Assembly (NCBI GenBank): GCA_043818395.1
Contig: JBDRFZ010000047.1
Location: 1 to 28,111 of the forward strand
Direction: 5' to 3'
DNA from: JBDRFZ01 sp043818395
Lineage (GTDB): Bacteria > Patescibacteriota > Patescibacteriia > 2-12-FULL-60-25
DNA length: 28,111 bases
Numbering within the stretch: the stretch's first letter is position 1; each line of letters begins with the position of its first letter. The notes under the pieces are model-generated. The model searched no databases. It saw only the letters and a list, made by a program, of their open reading frames with translations, and was not told where the DNA came from. Below are positions 7,621 through 14,805 of the stretch, one piece after another. Position numbers and translations under genes: made by a program.

Positions 7621-8837
7621 AGATGGATATGAAAAAAATCGCAATAATTACACCTTTTGGCGCGGAAGAGCGGCTTGATCAATTTGCGGAATTCATCCTA
7701 GCCCAGGGGCTGGTTAAACGCGGTTGCGACGTCAGGTTTTTGACTTATAGGATAAAAAGTAATCCGGCTTATACGAAAGACGGATTATATAAAGGCGTTG
7801 AGACAATCCGTTGTCCACAGAAATTTGGTATATCACCGAAATTAGTGTGGAGTTTGATTAGTTGGCGACCTGCTATCGTCATTTTGAACCATACGCGGAG
7901 TTATTTGAATCTTATGGGTTATCTTGTAGCTAAGATCGTCGGAGCCAAAACGATTTTTCAGGTCGTGGGATTTTTGCATGACGATTACGTCGTGGAAGAC
8001 CGTGACGATCCACTGGATTATATTCGAAAAGAAATCCACTTGATACATGGCATTGAGGATTTTTTTTGGACCTGGATTAAATCACGTTCGTTTAAGTCGA
8101 ACTGGGAAAATTTTGTTTTCCATACGCCGCTTTACAGATCAGATGAGAGGGTGGCGATTACGGAATTCGAACGCTCAGCATTGCGGCGCTTGATCGGTTT
8201 GGATTCGGTCATCATCCCCTGGGGCGTCCGTCTTGACATTAAGCAAGTTGGTGAAAGCTTGCCGGTCTTGAAAGATGGGCGTGTTTTGCCCAATAAATAT
8301 CTATTCTATATCGGACAAGTTAAAAGGCGTAAGGGCTGGGACACGATCATTCAGGCTTTGAACATCCTTAAACACGAAGGAGTAAAAAGAAATTTAGTTT
8401 TCGTCACAAGTTCCAGTCCCGGGGAATCCAAAAAGGCTGAAGACATGGTTAGGTCTTTTGGGTTGGAGGACCAGGTTTATTTTATGTTCTTGATTACCAA
8501 TCAAGAAAGAGAATGGCTGTTTAACCGCGCTACGGCTACTTTGGCTCCCAGCCGATACGAGGGATTCGGTCTGACGGTTTTCGAATCGTGGGTTGCTGGC
8601 GTACCTGTCTTGGGCACGGATATCCCGGTCTACAATGATTTTATGCTCGATGGCGATACGGCCTTGGTCTCGAAGAAAGGCGATCCTGAAAGTTTGGCTA
8701 GTAATATAAAACGCCTTGATGAGCCTGGTATGCGGGATAGACTCATCCAAGGCGGTTTACGGATGGTCAAAAAATATTCGGCCGAAAGGGTAGTGGACGA
8801 ATTCTGGAAATTACTTGAGGATTTATCGAAAAAATAA
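7617..8837 (+). CDS. GT4 family (GT-B fold) glycosyltransferase
   Basis: A 406-residue GT-B glycosyltransferase. The N-terminal Rossmann domain begins KKIAIITPFGAEERLDQFA. The C-terminal donor domain (Glycos_transf_1) has YIGQVKRRKGWDTII from about 231, and SRYEGFGLTVFES at 312-324, whose glutamates 315 and 323 form the EX7E motif of retaining GT4 enzymes. The start ATG overlaps the preceding stop as ATGA; the methionines at codons 3 and 5 are alternatives. It is the last gene of block A and meets the cupin gene of block B tail to tail with four bases between the stops. It likely adds an internal sugar to the lipid-linked repeat unit; donor unknown. Confidence 0.88.
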   Translation: MKMDMKKIAIITPFGAEERLDQFAEFILAQGLVKRGCDVRFLTYRIKSNPAYTKDGLYKGVETIRCPQKFGISPKLVWSLISWRPAIVILNHTRSYLNLMGYLVAKIVGAKTIFQVVGFLHDDYVVEDRDDPLDYIRKEIHLIHGIEDFFWTWIKSRSFKSNWENFVFHTPLYRSDERVAITEFERSALRRLIGLDSVIIPWGVRLDIKQVGESLPVLKDGRVLPNKYLFYIGQVKRRKGWDTIIQALNILKHEGVKRNLVFVTSSSPGESKKAEDMVRSFGLEDQVYFMFLITNQEREWLFNRATATLAPSRYEGFGLTVFESWVAGVPVLGTDIPVYNDFMLDGDTALVSKKGDPESLASNIKRLDEPGMRDRLIQGGLRMVKKYSAERVVDEFWKLLEDLSKK

Positions 8838-8841
8838 TTTT

Positions 8842-9222
8842 TTACAATTTGAGCAGTTTATCCAGACGATAGGTATCTTTTTCGTAATCTTCACCGCCGC
8901 GCAATCCGTCGGCGAAAGCAAGGAATAAAGTATCTTCATCGGCAATCAAAGTATGGGCTTCCATGGGCCCGTGTGTCATCAGGTCGCCTTCGCGTAAGAC
9001 ATGTTTTTCCACGGTTTGCGAACCTATGACTTGCGAGAGCATAGTAAGTTGGCCGCTCACGACATAGGTGTATTGCGTCGAGAGCTTATGGTAGTGGTTG
9101 CCGCGGACGGCACCTTTCTTCGAGAAAATTATAGTACAGGTATCTTTTGGTTCACGAGCGAATATGTCGCGGATCGTGCCGCGGTCGTCCTCGAAATTTA
9201 TAGGTTTATGTTCGAATTGCAT
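8842..9222 (-). CDS. Cupin, sugar 3,4-ketoisomerase/3,5-epimerase-like (WxcM/FdtA/RmlC superfamily)
   Basis: A small 126-residue cupin. Cupin motif 1 includes GNHYHK at 41-46 and a following strand YTYVVSGQL. Motif 2 includes REGDLMTHGPMEAH at 77-90. The start is ATG 9222, eight bases after the upstream methyltransferase stop; a longer frame to 9261 would run into that gene and is unlikely. RmlC-superfamily cupins in sugar loci epimerise or isomerise NDP-4-keto-6-deoxysugars, and the small FdtA/WxcM forms are 3,4-ketoisomerases. The position right after a sugar C-methyltransferase suggests action on the same keto-sugar. Whether it isomerises, epimerises or merely binds the sugar is not determined. 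Confidence 0.75.
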   Translation of the reverse strand: MQFEHKPINFEDDRGTIRDIFAREPKDTCTIIFSKKGAVRGNHYHKLSTQYTYVVSGQLTMLSQVIGSQTVEKHVLREGDLMTHGPMEAHTLIADEDTLFLAFADGLRGGEDYEKDTYRLDKLLKL

Positions 9223-9229
9223 ATTTTTT

Positions 9230-10435
9230 TTATTTTCCCATGGAAGGGATAATGAATTCAAATTCTAGGTGTTTCAGTTTTTTTTTGAGAAAATGGCCGA
9301 TGTTCCAAGGCAGGATCAAGGCATGAGTCGTGTCGGGAGGGATATTTTTATCGTCGATGATGCGCAGATGCGAGCCGGGGAGGTATTTTCCAATTTTGAG
9401 CGCAGAAGTATCGGTGACGCAATCCAGTAGGGAATTGTCGATCTTGCAGAAGTTGAGCAGCGTGTTGCCTTTGGTCGCGGCGCCGATGCCGATGATTTTT
9501 CCGCCCGCGGATTTTATCTGGAAAAGCTTGAGACACAAATCGAATTTGAAACGGCGGATCTGATCCATGAATTTTACGTATGTTTCGGGGGAGTAGATGT
9601 TGGTGTTTTCTTCTTTAGCGATTACGGCATCGACTGTCTTCGTATTTTCCGGGAGATGACTGATCGCTACACGCATGGAACCACCCATGTAATCGTTTTC
9701 CCGTATATCCTTAATAGCCAATCCGAAACCAGAAAAGAATTTCCTGAGCGGCTTGATCCCGAAATAGGAAACGTGTTCAAGGTAGATGGTGTCGAAAGCG
9801 GAGCGTTTTACCAGTTCGTACAAGGATGGCACTTCGAAAACGAACAATCCACCATCGGCCAGGCTGGCTACGATGTTGGACATAAAATCTCGCAGGTCGT
9901 TGATGTGGTTGAAGACATTGTTGGCCGTGATGATCTTAGCCTTGCCTTGTTTGACGATTTCATCCTTGATTTTGGCGTTGAAGAAATCCTGGAGAGTTGG
10001 TACGCCTGCCTCGTTGGCCATCTTGGCGATGTTCGGTGCCGGTTCGATACCCAGAATACGGCAACGGGTCTGTTCCTTGAAGGCTTTGAGGAGCGTTCCG
10101 TCGCTACTGCCGATGTCGACCACAAGGTCGGCGTTGCCCAGGTTGGCCAGAGCTGAAAGCTGTTGAGCCATTTCGGCAAAATGTTTCACGGCCACGGGCG
10201 AATTCGCTGAGGTGTAGCTGTAATCAACCTGTTGATAGCGTGTTTCGGAAGGAACTATATATTGGAGCGTCATGTAGCCGCAATTCCGGCATAAAAGCGT
10301 CCGTAAGGGAAAGCTGGTCTCAGCGGCATCGAGTTTGTCTGGTGGCAGGAAAGTGTCGGCCAGAGGATGGTGGCCCAAGTCGATGGCTAGCTCGAGGTTG
10401 GCCGACGAGCAAAGCTGGCAATTATTTGTGTGCAT
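9230..10435 (-). CDS. Sugar C-methyltransferase (TcaB9/TylC3/NovU-like)
   Basis: A 401-residue protein with the three-part layout of NDP-keto-sugar C-methyltransferases. An N-terminal zinc-binding domain (Methyltransf_13) has Cys6, Cys9, Cys49 and Cys52. A central SAM domain has VDIGSSDGTLL at 106-116. The signature LEHVSYFG at 219-226 contains the Glu220-His221 pair that is catalytic in TcaB9-type enzymes. A C-terminal Methyltransf_14 domain includes GIGAATKGNTLLNF. These enzymes methylate carbon 3 of a 4-keto sugar, giving a branched-chain sugar. The gene start overlaps the upstream SDR stop by 14 nt and its stop lies just before the cupin, so the three probably act on one keto-sugar intermediate. 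Confidence 0.88.
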   Translation of the reverse strand: MHTNNCQLCSSANLELAIDLGHHPLADTFLPPDKLDAAETSFPLRTLLCRNCGYMTLQYIVPSETRYQQVDYSYTSANSPVAVKHFAEMAQQLSALANLGNADLVVDIGSSDGTLLKAFKEQTRCRILGIEPAPNIAKMANEAGVPTLQDFFNAKIKDEIVKQGKAKIITANNVFNHINDLRDFMSNIVASLADGGLFVFEVPSLYELVKRSAFDTIYLEHVSYFGIKPLRKFFSGFGLAIKDIRENDYMGGSMRVAISHLPENTKTVDAVIAKEENTNIYSPETYVKFMDQIRRFKFDLCLKLFQIKSAGGKIIGIGAATKGNTLLNFCKIDNSLLDCVTDTSALKIGKYLPGSHLRIIDDKNIPPDTTHALILPWNIGHFLKKKLKHLEFEFIIPSMGK

Positions 10436-11399
10436 ATTTCTGTTTGGCGTCCACGAATTTTTCGAAGATCTTGCGGAATACAGTCGGAGCGGTCCAGTTT
10501 AGGTCCTTTTCGACTTTCTCGAGGCTAGGGATGCGCTTTCCGACATCTAGCCCGTTGAATGTCCCACCGGTTTTTATCGTCGGAGCGTAATCGTGAGGCA
10601 ATAGGCCTTTTTCATGGCCGATGGATAATAGCGTCTCGGCTAAATCAATCAGAGACTTAGGTTCCTTTCCGCCTAGGTTGAACGTCTCACGGCTGGTGTG
10701 CGGATCGTCAAGAAAATTAACGATCGGTTCTGCGATGTCCTCGACCCAGGTGAAGCAGCGGACTTGTTGTCCGTTGCCGAAAATTTTAATGGTCGGTAAG
10801 CGTTCGACGAAAAGCTTGCGGTAGAAATCCACATAGACGTGGCCCCCGGATTTTATATGGTTCTCAAGCGGAGACACGACGTTGAAAAGGCGCCAGATAG
10901 TGAAGTCGCTCTTATTCTGTTCGCTGTACAATCTCACCGCCTTCTCGCCCAAGAATTTGGCTATTCCGTACGGCGTCACTGGTGCAGGGTTGGTGTTGGT
11001 CGAATCTTCGGTGAAGGGAAGCTCCTGTACGGATTCATAGACCATGACCGAAGAGAGATAAATGATCTTTAATTTCGGTGATTTGGCCTGGCCGAGAACG
11101 TTCAGCAAACACAATGTGTCATTGCGTAAAATGTCCAAAGGTTGCTCCTTGAATTTGTCTGTATTATATGCTGAGGCGGCCGCATGGATGATACAATCGA
11201 CGTCAGGATGATCCTGGAAAATCTTTTCGGCGACATGCGGATCGCGCAGGTCGCCGGTATATTTACCTTCCGAAACCGACACGTTTTCTTGTCCATAGAC
11301 TGTGCGGATGAGCTCGGTCTCAGGCAGGAGTTTTTGGATTTTGGCGGTGATGTATGCGCCGATGTTGCCGGAACTGCCGGTGATGAGGATTTTTTTCAT
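10422..11399 (-). CDS. Extended SDR NAD-dependent epimerase/dehydratase (nucleotide-sugar reductase candidate)
   Basis: A 325-residue extended short-chain dehydrogenase. Cofactor motif GSSGNIG lies at 8-14, strand-4 motif HAAA at 72-75, LSSVMVYE at 115-122 supplies the active-site Ser region, and YGIAK gives Tyr144 and Lys148. The C-terminal half has the substrate-binding FTWVEDIAEP-type segment seen in nucleotide-sugar epimerases. It starts 11 nt downstream of the neighbouring SDR and overlaps the C-methyltransferase start by 14 nt. After C-methylation of a 4-keto sugar a reductase is normally needed, and this gene is a candidate. That role is inferred from order only. Confidence 0.82.
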   Translation of the reverse strand: MKKILITGSSGNIGAYITAKIQKLLPETELIRTVYGQENVSVSEGKYTGDLRDPHVAEKIFQDHPDVDCIIHAAASAYNTDKFKEQPLDILRNDTLCLLNVLGQAKSPKLKIIYLSSVMVYESVQELPFTEDSTNTNPAPVTPYGIAKFLGEKAVRLYSEQNKSDFTIWRLFNVVSPLENHIKSGGHVYVDFYRKLFVERLPTIKIFGNGQQVRCFTWVEDIAEPIVNFLDDPHTSRETFNLGGKEPKSLIDLAETLLSIGHEKGLLPHDYAPTIKTGGTFNGLDVGKRIPSLEKVEKDLNWTAPTVFRKIFEKFVDAKQKYAHK

Positions 11400-11410
11400 G
11401 TTTTTGGCAG

Positions 11411-12412
11411 CTAAGTTTTCGAGTTGGCCGCGTACCAGGTGAAAGTTTCCTTCAGTCCGTTCTTGAGCGGTGTCGCGGCTTTCCAGTCGATAAGTCTGGA
11501 AATTTTGGTCACATCGGGCAGGCGGCGTTTTACGCTTCCTGGTAGAGACTCCTTTGGCACTATTTCATTCGGCCGCCATCCGGTGATGTCGAAAAGCGTT
11601 TCCGCCAGTTGTCGGATGTTTGTCTCTTCCGTGGAGCCGATGTGCACGGTCTGGATGGGAAAGCTGTTGGTCGCCGGGGAATCCATTAAGCGCTGCATAG
11701 CTTCGACCGCGTCGGAGATGTAGCAGAAAGAACGGGTTTCGTCGGACCCGAAGATGGAGAACGGATCTTCACGTTTCAGGATGCGTTGACAGAATTCGGG
11801 TATGACGTGGTCGTAACCGGCTCGCGGACCGTAGAAATTGTGAGGCCGCACGATCAAGGCAGGGAAACCGAATTTTTGGGCGTAATGGATCATGAACAAT
11901 TCGCCAATGAGTTTCGTGGCACCATAGGTCCAGCGCGGATTATAGGTATCGTTGACGATCAGCGGCACGTTTTCGGGTGTCGGCAAAGGTAACGTTTCGT
12001 ATGATTCCAATGCTCCGGCATATGCCTCGTTGGACGAGGTGAAGCAGACTTTCGGTTTTTTTTGCAGGCGGTTCGCAGCCCATTCGAGAAGATATATCAG
12101 GGACAGCGTATTGATGCGCAGGACTTCTTCTGGCATTGAATAGAAATTTTTCGTCCCATTTATCGCAGCGAGATGGTAGATGTGGTCGAAGTTTTGGTCG
12201 AAACCGGAATAGAATGACCTGTCGCTAAGGTCTGTCGTGAGGAGCGTGATGCGTCCAGGGTTAGTCTCGAGGAGTTTCGTTAAATCAGTATCGAGTCGGC
12301 CACGCTGGAGATTGTCGGCCAATGTAATCCTTGTTCCAGTTTGACTGAGCAGGTGTTTGGCTAAATGGAAACCAATGAAACCTGCGCCACCGGTGATAAG
12401 GATATCCTTCAT
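11411..12412 (-). CDS. Extended SDR sugar-nucleotide epimerase/dehydratase or decarboxylase
   Basis: A 333-residue extended SDR. It has the glycine motif GGAGFIG at 8-14, HLAA at 80-83, TSSNEAYAG at 125-133 and YGATK with Tyr163 and Lys167. RPHNFYGPR and SFCYISDAVEA are typical of the dTDP-glucose dehydratase, UDP-glucuronate decarboxylase and GDP-mannose epimerase group. The start codon overlaps the stop of the Ugd-like gene (ATGA), suggesting the two enzymes work in sequence. If the dehydrogenase makes a uronate, this could be a 4-epimerase or decarboxylase acting on it. The fold is certain; the specificity is not. Confidence 0.82.
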   Translation of the reverse strand: MKDILITGGAGFIGFHLAKHLLSQTGTRITLADNLQRGRLDTDLTKLLETNPGRITLLTTDLSDRSFYSGFDQNFDHIYHLAAINGTKNFYSMPEEVLRINTLSLIYLLEWAANRLQKKPKVCFTSSNEAYAGALESYETLPLPTPENVPLIVNDTYNPRWTYGATKLIGELFMIHYAQKFGFPALIVRPHNFYGPRAGYDHVIPEFCQRILKREDPFSIFGSDETRSFCYISDAVEAMQRLMDSPATNSFPIQTVHIGSTEETNIRQLAETLFDITGWRPNEIVPKESLPGSVKRRLPDVTKISRLIDWKAATPLKNGLKETFTWYAANSKT

Positions 12413-13215
12413 AGTTCAGCATCTTCACGCATGCCATTGAAAACAGTTCGATTGAATTTTTTATTTTCTTCAACGATCAGCTCGAATAGTTTCATGTCCA
12501 ATCCAAGCTTATTCACGTATTGGGCAAACGCGGCCGTATCTTTGGGTAGGCACACTCCGCCAAAACCGCGGATATTCTCGTTACAATCCAGGTAAACGTC
12601 GTGGATAGTGGAGCGCTTGACCAGAGCCTGTTTTATCCTGGAATAGTCGGCGCCAGTAGCCTTACAGATTTCGTAGAATTCATTGGCGAAGACGATTCGC
12701 AAGGCGTTGAAGATATTGGAATAGTATTTCGCTAATTCAGCTTCCAAGTGGGTGAGATGGGCGAAATTCTGCGGCAGTCGTCCGTGGGCCTGCTTCACGA
12801 GTTCGAAATCTGCGGTGTCATCCGTGCCGATGACACATAAATCATGATTTTCGACGAAGTCGATATAGGCCGCCCGTTCGCGCAGGAATTCCGGGCAGAA
12901 AGCCAACCGGATATCTGTTTTCTTACGCAACGCATCCGTTGTGCCGGGTGTAACGGTCGATTTGATGACGCAAAGCCCTTTGTAGCCGGCTATATCTAGT
13001 TCACCAACGACTTTTTCGACGATTGACACGTTGCATGCACCAGTCTCGTCCGAAGGTGTTGGCACGCAGATGAAGCACAGAGCGGTGTCAAGAACGGATT
13101 CAAGGCTCGTGTTGGGAAGCTTGATGTCGTAGCCAATGACTTGGTGATTTAGCCTTTCGAGCCCATGCTTGACCGCGCTACCTACTACTCCTAGGCCGAT
13201 GATACCTATTTTCAT
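12409..13215 (-). CDS. Compact UDP-glucose/GDP-mannose 6-dehydrogenase-like protein lacking the third domain
   Basis: The protein is 268 residues, whereas family members usually have about 400-450. Its NAD-binding domain starts MKIGIIGLGVVG. It keeps VPTP (51-54), STVTPGTTD (86-94), FCPEFLRE (106-113), the helix with Lys163 and Asn167, and the catalytic FGGVCLPKD (Cys222, Asp226). The protein ends soon after this helix, so the C-terminal UDP-sugar-binding domain (PF03720) is absent. The usual loop between the second strand and VPTP is also much shorter. No C-terminal frame continues it: the next gene starts within its stop codon. A TTG three codons upstream is an alternative start. Activity as a 6-dehydrogenase is plausible because the catalytic Cys, Lys and Asn remain. 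Substrate recognition must differ or need a partner. Confidence 0.82.
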   Translation of the reverse strand: MKIGIIGLGVVGSAVKHGLERLNHQVIGYDIKLPNTSLESVLDTALCFICVPTPSDETGACNVSIVEKVVGELDIAGYKGLCVIKSTVTPGTTDALRKKTDIRLAFCPEFLRERAAYIDFVENHDLCVIGTDDTADFELVKQAHGRLPQNFAHLTHLEAELAKYYSNIFNALRIVFANEFYEICKATGADYSRIKQALVKRSTIHDVYLDCNENIRGFGGVCLPKDTAAFAQYVNKLGLDMKLFELIVEENKKFNRTVFNGMREDAEL

Positions 13216-13226
13216 ATGTTGCAATT

Positions 13227-14717
13227 TTAAATTAATTCCAGCTTTTTAGCCAGTAAATCGGCTAGAGGAACTACGCCGGTCATCTTTTTAGATTCACTAT
13301 TTTCCTCGAGCCAGAGTTGATGGAGTTCGAAAACCGAAGAATCCTCAAATATGGCGGTCAGATAGCCCAAAAGTTCGCGGTCATCATGGATATGATGTTC
13401 GAGTTTCTGGTGGATTAGTCTGGGTAGGCCTTCTATTTCATGACAATGAGTTACCATGGAAAGAGAGTTGTAGAATTGGTGGCCGAAACTGATAACCGGT
13501 TTTTTAAGCAGGACGGCTTCCCAACCGGTGCTACCGGTGATGGTTGTGACGAGCTTGGCATAAGGAGTTATAGAGAAGCCACTTATGCCCGGATTTATAA
13601 GTCTGACGTTCGGGATTTTTTTTAACTTTTTATAGAAAGACCGGGGACGGAATTCGGCCATGGCCGGGTGTTCCTTGACTACGAGTTTGAACCGGACCGG
13701 CAATGAACGTGCAATTTGTCGAATAAGCCCGATTTGGTCCGTATAGAATGGGGCTTGAAGCAGAAGTGCAGCTTCTGGTTCGTAGTGTAGCGGGAAAAAA
13801 GCGAAGTCCCCCTTGGGATCGAAGGGCTCGTACAGATCACTATTCCCGATGAGGTTACGGACCTTGCGTTTAGCCATGTCGCGCAAGTAGTTCCAGGGGC
13901 TGATGTAGGAATAGTCTTTCTTTTCGGGGGACGACAAATGGCGCTTGAAGCCCTTGAGGAATGTGGTCAGCGAATCCATGGCTTTGGCCGGATTCAGGAA
14001 TTTCAACTGTTGTTTACGGCTGACAGGTTGATGGGTCGGTGTGGTTTTTTCGAAATAGGGAACCGGTTCGGATCTGAAAGCCTCGAGGAATTCCATAGCG
14101 TCGGATTTTGCGGGGGAGGCGTCGATATTAAGCGTATTAAATTTGGAGTCTATCGAAGTGAACGTGCAGGGGTCTTCGCTGATGATGTAGCGGTTGCGGA
14201 TGCAGGTCGGGAGAACGATATAGGTTTTTATGCCGAGTTTTTTCGCTATATACCACGTCATCGTGCTACCTATACCACCGACAACCGAACAGAAGAGGAA
14301 GTCTGGTTTTTCATCTTCGAACATTTTTAGGATGGCTTTGGCATGGACCTGTAGGATGCGAAGCATCTCTTCATGCGTGAACGGTGGTTGGTTGTATGGA
14401 TATTCGCGCACCAACTGGTTGAACATCAGGAGACGGTCCACAGTTAGGTATGGCCAAAGGTTTGGCAAACCAAACTCCTTCTCCAGGTAATCCAGGTATA
14501 CCGGATCGACTTTTTCGGCTTTGTATCTTTCGTGGATCTCTTCATCCAACAAAAGTGCGGTGTACCGGATATCGGTCTGTTTCTTCAAAAAATCATAACT
14601 GGAGCGCAAATATACATAGCCGCAGAATTCGTCAACCCCATATTCTTCCTTGAGGTTTTTGGCCATGTAATGCCCAATATAGGCGAAACGGCGCTGTAAT
14701 AGGAGGCAGCCTTTCAT
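13227..14717 (-). CDS. Capsule-synthesis-type glycosyltransferase (Capsule_synth/KpsC-KpsS-like GT-B protein)
   Basis: A 496-residue cytosolic protein with the hallmarks of capsular polysaccharide synthesis proteins. PLHYEPE at 309-315 is followed by TDQIGLIRQIARSLP. The phosphate/nucleotide-binding VKEHP is at 347-351, and ITGSTGWEAVLLKKPVISFG at 393-412 resembles the sugar-nucleotide site of KpsC/KpsS and CDP-glycerol transferase relatives. The N-terminal half (PDFLFCSVVGGIGS at 138-151) is the acceptor domain. Several members of this group transfer Kdo or similar ulosonic acids, which is notable next to the NeuB cluster. It is the first gene of block B, starting 71-89 nt from the divergent flippase gene. 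The family is moderately sure, the donor unknown. Confidence 0.72.
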   Translation of the reverse strand: MKGCLLLQRRFAYIGHYMAKNLKEEYGVDEFCGYVYLRSSYDFLKKQTDIRYTALLLDEEIHERYKAEKVDPVYLDYLEKEFGLPNLWPYLTVDRLLMFNQLVREYPYNQPPFTHEEMLRILQVHAKAILKMFEDEKPDFLFCSVVGGIGSTMTWYIAKKLGIKTYIVLPTCIRNRYIISEDPCTFTSIDSKFNTLNIDASPAKSDAMEFLEAFRSEPVPYFEKTTPTHQPVSRKQQLKFLNPAKAMDSLTTFLKGFKRHLSSPEKKDYSYISPWNYLRDMAKRKVRNLIGNSDLYEPFDPKGDFAFFPLHYEPEAALLLQAPFYTDQIGLIRQIARSLPVRFKLVVKEHPAMAEFRPRSFYKKLKKIPNVRLINPGISGFSITPYAKLVTTITGSTGWEAVLLKKPVISFGHQFYNSLSMVTHCHEIEGLPRLIHQKLEHHIHDDRELLGYLTAIFEDSSVFELHQLWLEENSESKKMTGVVPLADLLAKKLELI

Positions 14718-14805
14718 ACGGGCGAGTTGAATCTTTCGGCTAATGGGTTACCGTGTGCTAACATCCCAAGAAAGGTAACTAATTACAGTGGTTTCTGCAA
14801 GTTAT
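14718..14805. promoter_or_regulatory. Divergent intergenic region with extended -10-like element and inverted repeat
   Basis: This is the only intergenic space separating divergent transcription units. On the + strand TGCTAACATC (14756-14765) matches nine of ten bases of TGTTAACATC at 192-201 upstream of block A, and both fit an extended -10 hexamer. An inverted repeat GTTACC (14747-14752) and GGTAAC (14774-14779), with a 21-bp spacer, brackets it and could be an operator. I could not pick a convincing - strand promoter. No terminator is visible. Confidence 0.4.

Noticed and set aside
8829..8843. AAAAAATAATTTTTT palindrome at the convergent junction as a bidirectional terminator
   Set aside because: The stem is six A-T pairs with no G-C core and overlaps both stop codons. 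It is too weak to call an intrinsic terminator, though it could assist one.
9656..10156. A 166-codon + strand frame inside the C-methyltransferase gene
   Set aside because: It lies antisense to conserved SAM motifs and has no recognisable features of its own.
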